NCBI GenBank assembly: GCA_000332255.1
Contig: KB235926.1
Coordinates: 3,164,878 to 3,228,877, forward strand
Origin: a cyanobacterium PCC 7702
GTDB taxonomy: Bacteria; Cyanobacteriota; Cyanobacteriia; Cyanobacteriales; Nostocaceae
Direction of reading: 5' to 3'
DNA: 64,000 nt
The position numbers and the translations under genes were made by a program. A model generated the notes under the pieces. The model saw only the letters and a list, made by a program, of their open reading frames with translations. It was not told the DNA's origin and did not search any database. Shown one piece after another: positions 17,691 to 28,208 of the stretch (within the stretch, counting starts at the first letter, position 1; every line of letters starts with the position of its first letter).

Positions 17691-19028
17691 CTACATCTCC
17701 TCTTGACTGCTATACATTGTTCTGTAAGTTTCAAGAGCTTGGGTAAAAAATAGAGTAGTACAACTAATTCCCATACCAACTGCTATGATTGTTAGTTCGC
17801 TACTGTGAAAAAATATTGCTTCTGGATGTAATAAAGTGATTCCTAAAGTAGCAACAGAAGCGATCGCGCCGGTCAACAGAGAAAACCGAACACTTCTTTG
17901 GGAAAAAACATATCGTTTCCCGTGAGCAAGAAGATAGGCGATAAAGGGGATCCACACACTTGATAAGTAGGCGGCATAAAAATTGAGAATTAAGTTCACA
18001 ATTTCACCGCCTCTGAGAGCAACGCTCAAGGCTAGTAAAGCATTGATAACAGCAACCCAAACTTGACGGTGGCGTAAGTTAGGAGAAATGATGTTTAAGT
18101 CTAGGATTGTTTTGGTTTGAATTCGCAAAATATTGCTGCCAATTCCTAAAGCTGGGATAGCAAGGGCTAGTATCCACAAAACTCCTTGCCAGCGATCGCT
18201 TCCGCCACCTAACCACGAGAGAATGTAGGGTAGGATTTCTTTGCTAGAGAGCCTTTCTGGCAAAATTCCTCGGTGTTGTCCAGCCATAACCACTGCTGTC
18301 GGTAAAAACGCCAGCAAACACAACGTGATTCCAGCCAGTATGCAGCTCCAGTAGGCAACGCGAACTGTTTTTGCTTGAACGATGAACTGTTGACATTTCA
18401 TGTCAATCATCACCATTAAAATTGTAGAGATGAAAATTCCCAGCTGATGATACCAATCTGCCTGATAAAGATCTGGTAGAAATTGCACAGGAGCTGATAG
18501 TAACTCTGACAAACTATCAAGTCGCCAAAGAGCGTATAATAGTGTTGCAATATTAAACAGCAATAATCCCCGAAAAATCTGACTGGCACGCTCCACCGGC
18601 AACAAAGACAAAATACAAAACAGAACTGTTAGTCCTATCATTGTGGGTATTTCGGGAAATCCGACAATACCTAGGATAGTTGTCGCTGCAATCATCTGCA
18701 CAGCTTCAATGCCAATCAAAGATATCCAAGACATTAAAGCGATTCCTAATTTTACCGGTTGACCGTAGCGGTTTCCCAACAGTGTCCAGATTTGATCTAC
18801 TGACTGCCAATAAAATTTCACCAGAAAAAGCAACATCAAAAACCCTATGCCTAGCGAAACAGCATAAAGACTTCCTGCTACACCGATAGCGATGCTTTGC
18901 TCTGCAGTTCCCAGGATGAATCCCAAACCGTAGTGAGCACAAACTAATAGTGTCCCCAAAGACAGAATACCTAGCGAACGATTTGGGGGTGTTGCTTTCG
19001 TACCGAGATGGGTTAGCTGCTGATTCAT
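17691..19028 (-). CDS. Sodium:solute symporter-like membrane transporter
   Basis: Very hydrophobic protein of 445 residues with about 12-13 membrane segments, beginning MNQQLTHLGTKATPPNRS. Its layout (LGTLLVCAHYGLGFILGTAEQS early, GLTVLFCILSLLPVERASQ, and paired helices later) resembles the SSS family with the LeuT fold. The substrate cannot be inferred. The ATG at 19028 is preferred; the frame can be extended to 19094 by 22 polar residues. Expressed from the minus strand, 289 bases upstream of the release-factor-like gene. Confidence 0.7.
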   Translation of the reverse strand: MNQQLTHLGTKATPPNRSLGILSLGTLLVCAHYGLGFILGTAEQSIAIGVAGSLYAVSLGIGFLMLLFLVKFYWQSVDQIWTLLGNRYGQPVKLGIALMSWISLIGIEAVQMIAATTILGIVGFPEIPTMIGLTVLFCILSLLPVERASQIFRGLLLFNIATLLYALWRLDSLSELLSAPVQFLPDLYQADWYHQLGIFISTILMVMIDMKCQQFIVQAKTVRVAYWSCILAGITLCLLAFLPTAVVMAGQHRGILPERLSSKEILPYILSWLGGGSDRWQGVLWILALAIPALGIGSNILRIQTKTILDLNIISPNLRHRQVWVAVINALLALSVALRGGEIVNLILNFYAAYLSSVWIPFIAYLLAHGKRYVFSQRSVRFSLLTGAIASVATLGITLLHPEAIFFHSSELTIIAVGMGISCTTLFFTQALETYRTMYSSQEEM

Positions 19029-19478
19029 GATGAATAGTCTGCTCGTTTTTATGACATGGATGAAGGCGTCAGCCGTACTAATCTGTGATATCACTACAAC
19101 TAACTGAGCACTCTATTGGAAGTTTTTGATTCCATGCAAGCACATAGAGAAATGGTATCAGGCTAAACGGGAGAATTTCTCGCAATAAAGAAAGTAACCC
19201 GGATAAACAAGGAAATGGTCTTGTTGAGCCCAACGGTGGGCTTTAACCACTATTTGCAGTTTAACAATTGCGGGCATTCTTTCTTGCCGTGACAGAAGGT
19301 AATTTCAACCGTAGTGGAACAATCCTACAGGAAAATAAAATGGTTGGTAACCAGCGATCAACTTACCCATTCATGCTGTTTCTGCAAAAAGGATTACAGC
19401 TAGCTGATTGCCAACCATATTGTAGTTCTGCTGAGAAAAATTGGAATAGGATGCATCGGGATGGTGCTGATTTTTCAG
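19029..19478 (+). other. Spacer with a small hairpin
   Basis: About 450 bases between two minus-strand genes. The only structure I see is a short hairpin at 19227-19242 (AGCCCA/TGGGCT with a 4-base loop) without a convincing T-run on either strand. A 77-codon plus-strand frame reaches into the 3' end of the next gene and looks spurious. Confidence 0.4.
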
Positions 19479-19775
19479 CTAGCTTTGAGTTGCAACTTTA
19501 ACTGATTGTTGCAGCCCTTGCAAATAGTCCAGACCTTTGGCCGTAATTTTGCCGCGAATAAAGTGAATCGGTTGTGGTAAAACAGCAAATGCTGCGTAGG
19601 CTCCTGGTGTAAATTCTCCCTCGATGAAACCTTTTTCATTGAGGTAGTCTAGGTGGAACACTAAGTCGTATTCCTCATTAAATAAATGGGCAATATCTTT
19701 TTCCTCAAAACCTGCTTCCTTTTTTTCAGCCGCAATTTCTAGAACTTGCCGAATAATATCTCGATTCAATTGCAT
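19479..19775 (-). CDS. Small winged-helix-like hypothetical protein (resembles DUF2513)
   Basis: Protein of 98 residues: MQLNRDIIRQVLEIAAEKKE, then FHLDYLNEKGFIEGEF and a C-terminal GKITAKGLDYLQ. The pattern of an N-terminal helix followed by LNEKGFIEG and ITAKGLDYL is that of winged-helix phage/regulatory proteins such as DUF2513. An AGGAGGT-like sequence precedes the ATG (antisense of 19784-19790), supporting translation. A DNA- or protein-binding role is inference. Confidence 0.7.
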   Translation of the reverse strand: MQLNRDIIRQVLEIAAEKKEAGFEEKDIAHLFNEEYDLVFHLDYLNEKGFIEGEFTPGAYAAFAVLPQPIHFIRGKITAKGLDYLQGLQQSVKVATQS

Positions 19776-20112
19776 TTTTTCTAACCTCCTGTTTGAAATT
19801 TATGTTTCATAGTTTTAAAATCAGCCCTTTACATTCATCTAGCCAGATGATTGAGAGCAAGGCGCTGCATATATTAAATGCTGGCAACTTTACTTACTTG
19901 GGCTTGAGGATGCAAATCTTGGTAAGTGACGCTTAGTTGCGCGATCTTTATATCCAGTATTTGTCCATAGTGGAACGGTCATAGTTTCTGGGTTAACATT
20001 TTACAGATTGAGATTATGGCCTTCAAATCTGTAGAAATGATGAGGAAATAAGTTGTATTGTGAAAGTCAAGTTCTTTCCATGCTGGTAAAATTACTGTAT
20101 TTTCAACCAAAT

Positions 20113-20247
20113 TCAGGAAGCTAGACCAAGCGTGAAAGCAATTGCTGCACCCACAAGCACTCCAAAAGCTACTGAGGATCGAAAAGCTTTCTGAGCAACA
20201 CACGGCAGTAAGAATTTGCCTGTGTCAAATTCGCTAAGAATATTCAT
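20113..20247 (-). CDS. Possible 44-residue single-pass membrane protein
   Basis: A short frame from an ATG at 20247 to a stop at 20113 encodes MNILSEFDTGKFLLPCVAQ, then a hydrophobic segment SVAFGVLVGAAIAFTLGLAS at the C-terminus. The composition (Ala/Gly/Val/Leu helix) is unlike the random AT-rich frames around it. There is no strong ribosome-binding site and I do not recognise the family; it may be a small membrane protein or the end of a lost gene. It is divergent from the ClC gene. Confidence 0.35.
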   Translation of the reverse strand: MNILSEFDTGKFLLPCVAQKAFRSSVAFGVLVGAAIAFTLGLAS

Positions 20248-20313
20248 AGACTGTTTGGTATTGTACACAATTACATCTTTTTGCCGTTTGAGTTTTTCTC
20301 AAAGTTGCAATCA

Positions 20314-22224
20314 ATGACCACAACAACAGAAACTAAAATTCTGCCACCGTTGGGAGCGAAATTACCTTCCCTTAGCGATCGCCTCACAAGTCTTTTAAAC
20401 CGCTTGCAACCATCACCAGAAGTGTTGGTGTTCTTTTCTGCGTTGATTATTGGTGGGGGTGCGGGACTTGCGATCGTGTTGTTCCAAAATTTAATTAGCC
20501 TGTTTCAATTTTTAGCCTTTGACCAGCTGCTTGGCTACTTGTCAAGATGGGGAGCATGGACCTTAGCAACCATTCCCGCGTTAGGAGGATTGGTTGTTGG
20601 TATCTTGCATTGGCGATTTCCAAATTTATTAGGACAAGACTTTGCTAGCTTGCTACACGATACCAGGGTGCAAAAAATTTCTCCCCTGCGACCCCTTATT
20701 AAGATGTTAGCTGCTGCTGTTTCTCTGGGAACCGGAGCATCTTTGGGTCCTGAAGGTCCAAGTGTGGAAATCGGATCCAATGTTGGCATTTTATTAGGAC
20801 AAACTTTTCAGGTTTCCAAAGAACGCTATCGCTTGTTGCTGGGTGCAGGAGCAGCTGCGGGATTGGCTGCTGGATTTAACGCTCCTATTGCGGGGGTATT
20901 TTTTGCAGTGGAGGTGGTTTTGGGAACCCGCTTTACTACTCCGGCGGCTAGTTTGATTCTTCTGTCCGCCGTGATTTCAGCGCTGATTACCCAAAGTTTT
21001 TTGGGAACCCATCCCGCCTTCGATTTACCTATTTATCAATTACTCAGCCCTTGGGAGTGCATCAATTATTTTGGCTTGGGAATATTAGCCAGCTTGGTTT
21101 CTATTGCTTACATCCAGTCTATTCGACTTTTGCAAGCTTGTTTTCGAGGTAACAGTCTTGGTTTTCTGAGGCTGGAGAAATTGCCTAAAATCCTACAGCC
21201 TTTGTTGGGAGGAGCGATCGTCGGACTTTTAGCTTTACAATTGCCGCAAATTCTGGGAATTGGCTATGGCGTACTGGAAGTGATTTTGCAAGGAGAGCAA
21301 TTTTCCCCTCAACTGCTTTGCATACTGCTAATAGCAAAGTTAATAGCCACTGCTATTAGTTTGGGTAGTGGTTTGGTAGGAGGTGTGTTTGCACCGGCGA
21401 TGTTTTTGGGAGCATGTTTGGGGGGAGCTTACGGTAGCGCCATGATGGCGATTTGGTCTGGTATCGAAATCGAAATTGCACCACCCCCCGCCTATGCCAT
21501 GGTAGGTATGGCAGCTGTGTTGGGAGGTAGCGTTAAAGCGCCGCTGACTGCAATTCTGTTGCTATTCGAGATGACTCGCAACTACCTGATTATTTTGCCT
21601 TTGATGTTAGCTGTTGGGGTCAGCGTTTGGTTTGTAGAACTGATGCAGCTGGGTCAATCGGTAAAAGGATTAAATTTGCAGCAGATGGGAGTAAATTTGC
21701 AGGACCAGGACGAGTTGGAAATCCTGAAAAATGTGCCCATCGCTACTGTTATGACTCGAGATTATTTTGCTTTACCAGCATCTATGCCATTGCTGGAAGC
21801 TGGACAAACAATGCTGCAAAATAAATGTCATACTGCTTTAGTTTTGAATGAAACACAGCAGTTAATAGGAATTGTTACCCTTGCGGATATTCGTCGAGAA
21901 ATTGCCCAAATGGCTGAAACAGCAGCCAAAAGCTCGGGATTCTCCTCTCAAGGAGCTGCTGTTGTTACTCCTGTAACTAACAAGTTGCTTAAAGATATTT
22001 GTACGACTGAAGTTCTCTACGCCTATGAGGATGAATCGGTTGCGGAAGCGCTCTCTCGAATGGGAGCGAGGGGATTGTATCTTTTACCCGTGGTCGCTAG
22101 AGATAATCCTCGAAACGTGCTGGGAGTAATTGAACGCAATCAAGTTGCATTAGCCAGTAACTTAGCAATGACGCAAGCAGTGCTGGCGATGATTTCTCAC
22201 CACAGTTGCTCCAAAGTAAGCTAG
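20314..22224 (+). CDS. ClC-family chloride channel/transporter with two CBS domains
   Basis: Protein of 636 residues. The first 440 residues form the ClC membrane domain: GPEGPSVEIG carries the gating Glu and GGVFAPAMFLG the third anion-site loop. The first signature, usually GSGIP, is not recognisable; the matching region reads LLGQDFASL. Two CBS domains follow (VPIATVMTRDYFALPA at about 480 and a second around VLYAYEDESVAEALSRMG), likely binding adenine nucleotides. The ATG at 20314 fits the family better than the TTG at 20281. Ion specificity and coupling are not predictable. Confidence 0.9.
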   Translation: MTTTTETKILPPLGAKLPSLSDRLTSLLNRLQPSPEVLVFFSALIIGGGAGLAIVLFQNLISLFQFLAFDQLLGYLSRWGAWTLATIPALGGLVVGILHWRFPNLLGQDFASLLHDTRVQKISPLRPLIKMLAAAVSLGTGASLGPEGPSVEIGSNVGILLGQTFQVSKERYRLLLGAGAAAGLAAGFNAPIAGVFFAVEVVLGTRFTTPAASLILLSAVISALITQSFLGTHPAFDLPIYQLLSPWECINYFGLGILASLVSIAYIQSIRLLQACFRGNSLGFLRLEKLPKILQPLLGGAIVGLLALQLPQILGIGYGVLEVILQGEQFSPQLLCILLIAKLIATAISLGSGLVGGVFAPAMFLGACLGGAYGSAMMAIWSGIEIEIAPPPAYAMVGMAAVLGGSVKAPLTAILLLFEMTRNYLIILPLMLAVGVSVWFVELMQLGQSVKGLNLQQMGVNLQDQDELEILKNVPIATVMTRDYFALPASMPLLEAGQTMLQNKCHTALVLNETQQLIGIVTLADIRREIAQMAETAAKSSGFSSQGAAVVTPVTNKLLKDICTTEVLYAYEDESVAEALSRMGARGLYLLPVVARDNPRNVLGVIERNQVALASNLAMTQAVLAMISHHSCSKVS

Positions 22225-22819
22225 TAGTAGCTAGCTTGTATTTCTACTGTCTTTTTTGAGTGGCTGTTTACAGTAAATTTCTCAGTCCTTTGACAGAATG
22301 ATTTACAATTAGTAGGCGCTACTGATGTACCAACAAGAGTGAAGGTTAGAAAACAAAAGTCTCAAGGAGGAAAACAGGTGATGTGACTTCAAAAATATAA
22401 CTGTTGCTAGTTAATGCAAAGTCTATTAACTTGTAAGTCGTTATCTTTAGCAAGCACTCTACTTCCCTCAGGAAAATAGTATTTATTACAACGTCAAAAG
22501 CAAGACAAAGTGATGTGTAAAACTTCTGGAAGTTATCATTTCTTGTACTTTGTTTGGGAACAAGCAGAGCTTTTGATACAAGTAACAAAGAAAAGGAAAT
22601 TCTTGCAATTCTATAATCTTAGTGGGTGATAAAAATTAACTGTCAATTATTGCCTTACTAATAAATATATACTTGCCATAGACAAGAAAATACTACTAAA
22701 AAATAGTAGGGAAGTTACCACAGTATAGTGTATGGTACATCGTTAGGTAGCAGCGAGGTATCAGTAGCTGAACTGCAACTAAAATACACATTATCTTCTA
22801 TAGGATAGGTAAAGTCTAA
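22225..22819 (+). other. Noncoding AT-rich spacer
   Basis: Nearly 600 bases without a credible gene. A short inverted repeat (AAGCTAG/CTAGCTT, about 22216-22239) sits at the end of the ClC gene and is followed by a T-run around 22250, a weak terminator candidate. Another small hairpin (CTACTA/TAGTAG) lies at 22693-22709. Frames present are short and without ribosome-binding sites. Confidence 0.45.
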
Positions 22820-23092
22820 ATGCTAGAAACCCAAAGCGCATTGGAAAAGAATCTCAGTAATTTAAAAGCATGGATGACTCGAATCAAGGACAGTTCGGAT
22901 AAATTAGATATAGATGATGTTGTCACCACGTTAGAAAGCATGGCAATATGGGCTGCAACTTTAGAGGTGGCATTAGCAAAAGCTTGTCAATTAGCGTCAT
23001 CAAATGACAGCGATCGCTCAGCTGAGCAATTGTATCAGCTTCTAATAGAACAAGTTACTCCGGATGTGCGAAATGTTTACGAGTCTTTATAA
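22820..23092 (+). CDS. Hypothetical helical protein, 90 residues
   Basis: Soluble, mostly helical, acidic protein: it begins MLETQSALEKNLSNLKAW and contains LDIDDVVTTLESMAIWAATLEV without cysteines or membrane segments. An AGGT lies about 10 bases upstream of the ATG. A good hairpin terminator follows at 23191. I do not recognise the family. It is probably real from codon pattern and terminator, but its function is unknown. Confidence 0.6.
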   Translation: MLETQSALEKNLSNLKAWMTRIKDSSDKLDIDDVVTTLESMAIWAATLEVALAKACQLASSNDSDRSAEQLYQLLIEQVTPDVRNVYESL

Positions 23093-23190
23093 TTACCTGT
23101 TGCTTGTTAGAGAGGCCGCGTTTTTCCTGTCTGATTTAATTGTATATTTGTAGGTATTCAGCAAAAATTAGTAGGCTTGCTATTGCTCGT

Positions 23191-23217
23191 CGTCAGATCG
23201 ATTATCTGACGATTTTT
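23191..23217 (+). terminator. Hairpin terminator after the 90-residue protein
   Basis: Perfect 8-bp stem CGTCAGAT/ATCTGACG (23191-23198 with 23204-23211) with a 5-base loop, followed by ATTTTTG. It lies about 100 bases past the stop codon of the small helical protein. Confidence 0.65.
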
Positions 23218-23370
23218 GATTGAGAAGGTGCTTGCTGTCTCTACCGGCGATCGCCCATCCGTATGCGGGTAGTGTGTCATCTGCACACCTTTTGTGCATT
23301 CAAGGGCGCGGTAAACTGTTTGAGTTAGCTACTACGATCGCAAACACGCTTTGATTAAAAAGATAATCCT

Positions 23371-25557
23371 ATGCCTGCATTTTTATTAGAAGTTGGTACA
23401 GAGGAACTACCTGCAAGTTTTTTGAGCAGCGCTGTAGTGCAGTGGAAGTCACTTATTCCCCAAACTCTAGTGGAAAACAACCTTACCAGTGACACGATAG
23501 AAATTTACGGTACTCCCCGACGTTTGGCGGTACTGATCAAAGGTTTACCATCTCAGCAAGCAGACCGGGAGGAAGAAATTAAAGGTCCTCCAGCGCAAGT
23601 TGCTTTTGAAAATGGAAGACCGACAAAAGCAGCACAGGGTTTTGCCAAAAAACAAGGTGTGGAACTAGATGCATTAGAAGTTCGTGCTACTGACAAAGGA
23701 GATTTTGTCTTTGTACGTAAAGTAATTAGCGGGCGTAAGGTAGCAGATATTTTAGCAGAACTTGTCCCCCAATGGATTTTGGGTTTGGAAGGTAAGCGGT
23801 TGATGCGCTGGGGTGATGGAGATTTACGCTTTGCTCGTCCGATTCGTTGGTTGGTTGCTTTGTTAGATGAAGCAGTGCTACCTGTAGAATTAGCAAACGG
23901 ATCCGAGATTATTAAAAGCGATCGCCTCTCCAGAGGACACCGCGTTTTGCACCCCGAACCGGTCATTATTCCTCAAGCTGTCGATTACGTAACTGTAATG
24001 CGGTTGGCATCCGTAATTGTCAATCCCGAAGAAAGAGCAAAAATTATTACACAACAAGTAAGGGAATTAGCGGAAAAAGTAGGTGGCAGGGCAGAAATTT
24101 ATCCAGATTTGTTAGAAGAAGTGACTAATCTTGTCGAATGGCCCTCAGCGGTAATTGGCAAATTTGAAACAGAGTATTTAGATTTGCCAACGGAGGTAAT
24201 TACCACGATAATGGTGCATCATCAGCGTTATTTTCCTATTTTTAAGAAGAGAGAAGAACAAAAGCTAGACACGTATTCCTTATCTACCTCAAATCAACAA
24301 TTGCTGCCATATTTTATTACCATTTCTAATGGAGATCCAGCCAAATCAGATATCATTGCTGTAGGAAATCAAAGAGTAATTCGAGCTCGTTTAGCTGATG
24401 GCAAATTTTTCTACGATGCTGATTTGAAAAAACCTTTAGATAGCTTTTTACCTCAATTAGCAAAAGTTACATTCCAAGAAGATTTAGGTTCGCTGTTAGA
24501 TAAGGTAGAGCGAATATCCAAAATAGCCGATCGCATTGCACAACAGTTGCAACTAGATGCACAAGAACGCCATTACATTCACCGCGCTGCTTTATTGTGC
24601 AAAGCAGATTTAGTAAGTCAAATGGTCTATGAATTCCCGGAATTGCAGGGAGTTATGGGACAAAAATATGCCTTAGCCAGCGGAGAACCACAAGCAGTAG
24701 CAACGGCAATTTTTGAACATTACTTACCACGCAAAGCAGATGATATTTTCCCCCAGACCATTACAGGTCAAGTTGTTGGTTTAGCAGACAGATTAGACAC
24801 GTTAGTAAGTATTTTGGGATTGGGAATGATTCCCACGGGTTCTTCCGATCCCTTTGCCTTGCGTCGGGCGGCTAATGCAATTATCAACATTACATGGACG
24901 GCAAATTTAGCAATTAATTTGCAGCAACTGTTAGAGGAAATTGCTACAGATTTTGTGGCAACTCACAAAGGCAACAAAACAGAACTAATTGCTACTTTGG
25001 AAGATTTTTTACTACAAAGAATTCGGACTTTACTGCAAGAAGAAAAACGCATAGACTACGACTTGGTAAATGCTGTTTTGGGAGAAAAGGATCCAGAATA
25101 CGCTGAAAGAGCGCTAAAAGATTTATTGGACGTACGCGATCGCGCCCTGTTTTTGCAGCAAATTCGCAACGATGGCACCTTGGATAAAATATACGAAACC
25201 GTCAACCGTTCTGCACGTTTAGCAGCACAGGGAGATTTGGATACAAAACAACTAGATCCAAAAGCTGCAGTGCGCCCAGAATTGTTTCAAAAACCTTCGG
25301 AAGCAGCCTTCTACAAAGCCTTAGTACAATTGTTACCACAAACTGAAGCTGCAGCGCGATCGCGCAATTATCTACTGCTAGTATCAGCACTGGAAAAAAT
25401 TTCTCCAACGCTAAGTAACTTTTTTGATGGTCCAGAAAGCGTTTTGGTGATGGATCCCGATCCTGAAATTAGGCGCAATCGGCTACATTTACTTGGTTTG
25501 TTGCGCAACCACGCTCGCGTACTGGCGGATTTTGGGGCAATTGTCAAAAACTTCTAG
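23371..25557 (+). CDS. glyS: Glycyl-tRNA synthetase beta subunit
   Basis: Beta chain of the bacterial alpha2-beta2 glycyl-tRNA synthetase, 728 residues (family usual about 690-720). It begins [15 protein letters not shown], continues with [13 protein letters not shown], the tRNA-interaction core [18 protein letters not shown], the HD-like region [17 protein letters not shown] and a C-terminal anticodon-binding part containing [13 protein letters not shown]. The glyQ alpha subunit is not in the window. Translation enzyme, cytoplasm. Confidence 0.97.
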   Translation: MPAFLLEVGTEELPASFLSSAVVQWKSLIPQTLVENNLTSDTIEIYGTPRRLAVLIKGLPSQQADREEEIKGPPAQVAFENGRPTKAAQGFAKKQGVELDALEVRATDKGDFVFVRKVISGRKVADILAELVPQWILGLEGKRLMRWGDGDLRFARPIRWLVALLDEAVLPVELANGSEIIKSDRLSRGHRVLHPEPVIIPQAVDYVTVMRLASVIVNPEERAKIITQQVRELAEKVGGRAEIYPDLLEEVTNLVEWPSAVIGKFETEYLDLPTEVITTIMVHHQRYFPIFKKREEQKLDTYSLSTSNQQLLPYFITISNGDPAKSDIIAVGNQRVIRARLADGKFFYDADLKKPLDSFLPQLAKVTFQEDLGSLLDKVERISKIADRIAQQLQLDAQERHYIHRAALLCKADLVSQMVYEFPELQGVMGQKYALASGEPQAVATAIFEHYLPRKADDIFPQTITGQVVGLADRLDTLVSILGLGMIPTGSSDPFALRRAANAIINITWTANLAINLQQLLEEIATDFVATHKGNKTELIATLEDFLLQRIRTLLQEEKRIDYDLVNAVLGEKDPEYAERALKDLLDVRDRALFLQQIRNDGTLDKIYETVNRSARLAAQGDLDTKQLDPKAAVRPELFQKPSEAAFYKALVQLLPQTEAAARSRNYLLLVSALEKISPTLSNFFDGPESVLVMDPDPEIRRNRLHLLGLLRNHARVLADFGAIVKNF

Positions 25558-25641
25558 CTATCATCTATCAAAAGGTAGTGTAAATTGTGCCAAGACGCGT
25601 TAGGATAGGGAGTGCTTAACCAGGGACTTCTACTACAGTCT

Positions 25642-27015
25642 ATGCCCAAAGCCCATGTAATTGGATTAGGAAAATCCGGTGTCGCTGCGGCGAGATTGTT
25701 GAAAAAGCAGGGATGGGAGGTGGTGCTAAGCGATCAAAGCACCACCGCAAACCTGCAAAAGCAACAACAAGCACTAGCAACCGAACAAATTTCTGTCAAA
25801 CTCGGGTACTCACCAGAATTCAGCAGTTCAGACCCATCACAATTAGTAGTAGTCAGTCCTGGTGTTCCTTGGGATATCCCCCCCTTGGTGCAAGCACGAG
25901 AGTTAGGTATAGAAACCATAGGGGAAATGGAACTTGCTTGGCGACATCTCCACTCCAGACCCTGGGTGGCAATTACCGGTACCAACGGTAAAACCACCAC
26001 CACTTCTTTAATAGCTAGCATTTTTCAAGCAGCAGGGTTGGATGCACCAGCTTGCGGTAACATCGGTTATGCAGCCTGTGAAGTTGCCTTAGCGCCAAAG
26101 CTTCCCGATTGGATCGTAGCAGAAATCAGCAGCTATCAAATTGAATCTTCCCCCTCCATAGCACCGCGTATAGGCGTGTGGACTACTTTCACCCCCGATC
26201 ACCTCAGCCGCCACAAAACATTAGAAAATTACTACAACATCAAAGCTCACTTGCTGCGTCAGTCTGAAATACAGATATTCAACGGTGACGATGCGTATTT
26301 AAGCAAATTAGGTCTGAAGCACTGGTCGGACGCTTACTGGACAACTGTTAAAGGCAAAAATTTTTTGATAGGAGATAAGGGTTTCTACATCGAAGATGGC
26401 TGGGTGATAGAAAAATTATCTGCCAATTCCCCACCCCAGGCAATTATAGAGGTATCTGCATTGCGAATGGTAGGAGAACACAATCAGCAAAATTTACTGA
26501 TGTCAGTAGCAGCAGCGCGACTAGCAGAAATAGAACCAAATATTATTTCTCGCGCCATCAGAGAGTTTCCTGGTGTTCCCCATCGTTTAGAACACATTTG
26601 CACTTGGGAAGGAATTGACTTTATTAACGACAGTAAAGCTACTAACTACGATGCTGCAGAAGTTGGATTAGCATCGGTCAAAAGTCCAGTTATTCTCATC
26701 GCTGGTGGTGAAGCTAAAGCTGGTGATGATACTGGTTGGATAGCAAAAATTAAAGCCAAAGCAGCTGCTGTTTTGCTAATTGGCAATGCAGCACCCACAT
26801 TTGCCAAACGCTTACAGGAAGCAGGATACAATAATTACGAAATTGTCGAAACAATGGACAAGGCCGTTTTCAAGTCGGTGGAACTGGCGAAAAAGTATCA
26901 AGCACCTGTGGTGTTGCTGTCTCCTGCTTGTGCAAGTTTTGACCAATACGCTAACTTTGAGGAAAGGGGCGATCGCTTCCGAGAGTTAGTTCTATCGAGG
27001 ACAGGCGGAAAATAA
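25642..27015 (+). CDS. murD: UDP-N-acetylmuramoylalanine-D-glutamate ligase
   Basis: Adds D-glutamate to UDP-MurNAc-L-Ala in peptidoglycan synthesis. N-terminal Rossmann domain begins [13 protein letters not shown]; the ATP loop is [13 protein letters not shown]; the substrate/metal region is [16 protein letters not shown] and the C-terminal domain has GVPHRLEHI and DSKATN. About 457 residues from the ATG at 25642; a GTG at 25612 would add ten residues. It follows glyS on the same strand with less than 100 bases between, so they may share a transcript although unrelated in function. Confidence 0.96.
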   Translation: MPKAHVIGLGKSGVAAARLLKKQGWEVVLSDQSTTANLQKQQQALATEQISVKLGYSPEFSSSDPSQLVVVSPGVPWDIPPLVQARELGIETIGEMELAWRHLHSRPWVAITGTNGKTTTTSLIASIFQAAGLDAPACGNIGYAACEVALAPKLPDWIVAEISSYQIESSPSIAPRIGVWTTFTPDHLSRHKTLENYYNIKAHLLRQSEIQIFNGDDAYLSKLGLKHWSDAYWTTVKGKNFLIGDKGFYIEDGWVIEKLSANSPPQAIIEVSALRMVGEHNQQNLLMSVAAARLAEIEPNIISRAIREFPGVPHRLEHICTWEGIDFINDSKATNYDAAEVGLASVKSPVILIAGGEAKAGDDTGWIAKIKAKAAAVLLIGNAAPTFAKRLQEAGYNNYEIVETMDKAVFKSVELAKKYQAPVVLLSPACASFDQYANFEERGDRFRELVLSRTGGK

Positions 27016-27191
27016 TCAAAAATTTCCCTGCTTTTAGCAATGACTGAGAAATTTCATCAATTATTTGCCACAACAAACTCGTTACTTTCTGTGAGGTAAT
27101 GAGTTACAGTTTTCAGTGCCAATTTTCAGCTATCTCGACAATTTCATTCCATAGAAAAACTGCAAAATAAAAATTGTGGTGAGAAAAATTC

Positions 27192-28208
27192 ATGAAAGCT
27201 CAACCAAACCAAACTCTGAAAAATATTTTCAGTTTACAACAGCAGTCACTACTTCAAAAAGTCATAAAATTACACAATCTCACGAAAATTCTAGAAGCTC
27301 AAGCTAAATACAACGAAGCTTTCATCAAAGCTCAAGCTGCTTTCGAAGCTTTAGAAACAGTAAAAAAATGTCTTCCTGCTTTTTCGATACCGATTTCTTT
27401 AGAATTACAAATTTTAAGCAGTTTAAGTAAATTAGCTCGCATTCTAGGCAAATACGCCACCGCCCAACATTTTTATTTAAAAGCAATTAATTTAGCTCAA
27501 TCTCAGGAAATCGAACAACAACGAGTCTTGCTCTCATTATTAAATGAGTTAGCGATCGTGTGCAAACACTGGGGAAATTTGGAAGCAGCAGAACAAATTT
27601 ATCAAACTTTACTAAAAACTCTACTGAATCAATACGGTGAAAAAAATCAATTGGTGGCAGTAATTTACCATAACTTAGCTAGTTTAGAACATTGTCGCGG
27701 TCACGATACTGAAGCTGAATATTTAGCTCGGAAATCTTACGAATTGCACGTGCAATTATTAGGTAAAGAGCATGCAGACACGATCGCTAGCAAAGCAGCA
27801 CTTGGCTGTATTTTACACGGATTGGGCAGATGGAATGAGGCAATTGAGTTATTTCAGGAAGCGATTGATTTTTTTGCTAGTCCATCTCACCGGAATTCCT
27901 ACGAAGTGGCAAGAAATTTAAATAATTTGGCTGCTGCTCACGTACAAGCTAAAGGAGAATTGCAAGCAGCAGAAAAAGCCTACAGACGAGCCTTGGATAT
28001 TAAAAAAAAGTTATTGGGTACTACCCATCCTGAGGTGGCGATTACCTTAAATAATCTAGCTATGTTGCTAAAGGAAAAAGGAAAAATTCCAGAGGCAAAA
28101 AAAATGTTAGAACAAGCGCTTATTATTTTCGAAAAAAGCCTGGGATACCAGCATCCCAAAACAATTTTGTGTCAAAAAAATCTCAATCAACTCTATAAAT
28201 TTTCGTAA
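27192..28208 (+). CDS. Tetratricopeptide-repeat protein (kinesin-light-chain type repeats)
   Basis: Protein of 338 residues. It has an N-terminal helical part and at least four or five TPR units with the 42-residue spacing of kinesin-light-chain-like repeats. Examples are EAAEQIYQTLLKTLL, EYLARKSYELHVQLLGKEHA, EKAYRRALDIKKKLLGTTHP and KMLEQALIIFEKSLGYQHP. These repeats mediate protein-protein contacts; no enzymatic domain or signal peptide is visible. Its 3' end overlaps by 16 bases the 3' end of the convergent dehydrogenase gene. Confidence 0.88.
   Translation: MKAQPNQTLKNIFSLQQQSLLQKVIKLHNLTKILEAQAKYNEAFIKAQAAFEALETVKKCLPAFSIPISLELQILSSLSKLARILGKYATAQHFYLKAINLAQSQEIEQQRVLLSLLNELAIVCKHWGNLEAAEQIYQTLLKTLLNQYGEKNQLVAVIYHNLASLEHCRGHDTEAEYLARKSYELHVQLLGKEHADTIASKAALGCILHGLGRWNEAIELFQEAIDFFASPSHRNSYEVARNLNNLAAAHVQAKGELQAAEKAYRRALDIKKKLLGTTHPEVAITLNNLAMLLKEKGKIPEAKKMLEQALIIFEKSLGYQHPKTILCQKNLNQLYKFS

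Noticed and set aside
22346-22588. 80-codon minus-strand frame after the ClC gene
   Set aside because: AT-rich low-quality frame with no ribosome-binding site; no motif.
22693-22709. Small hairpin CTACTA/TAGTAG
   Set aside because: Six-base stem in AT-rich sequence, no T-run on the correct side; within chance.
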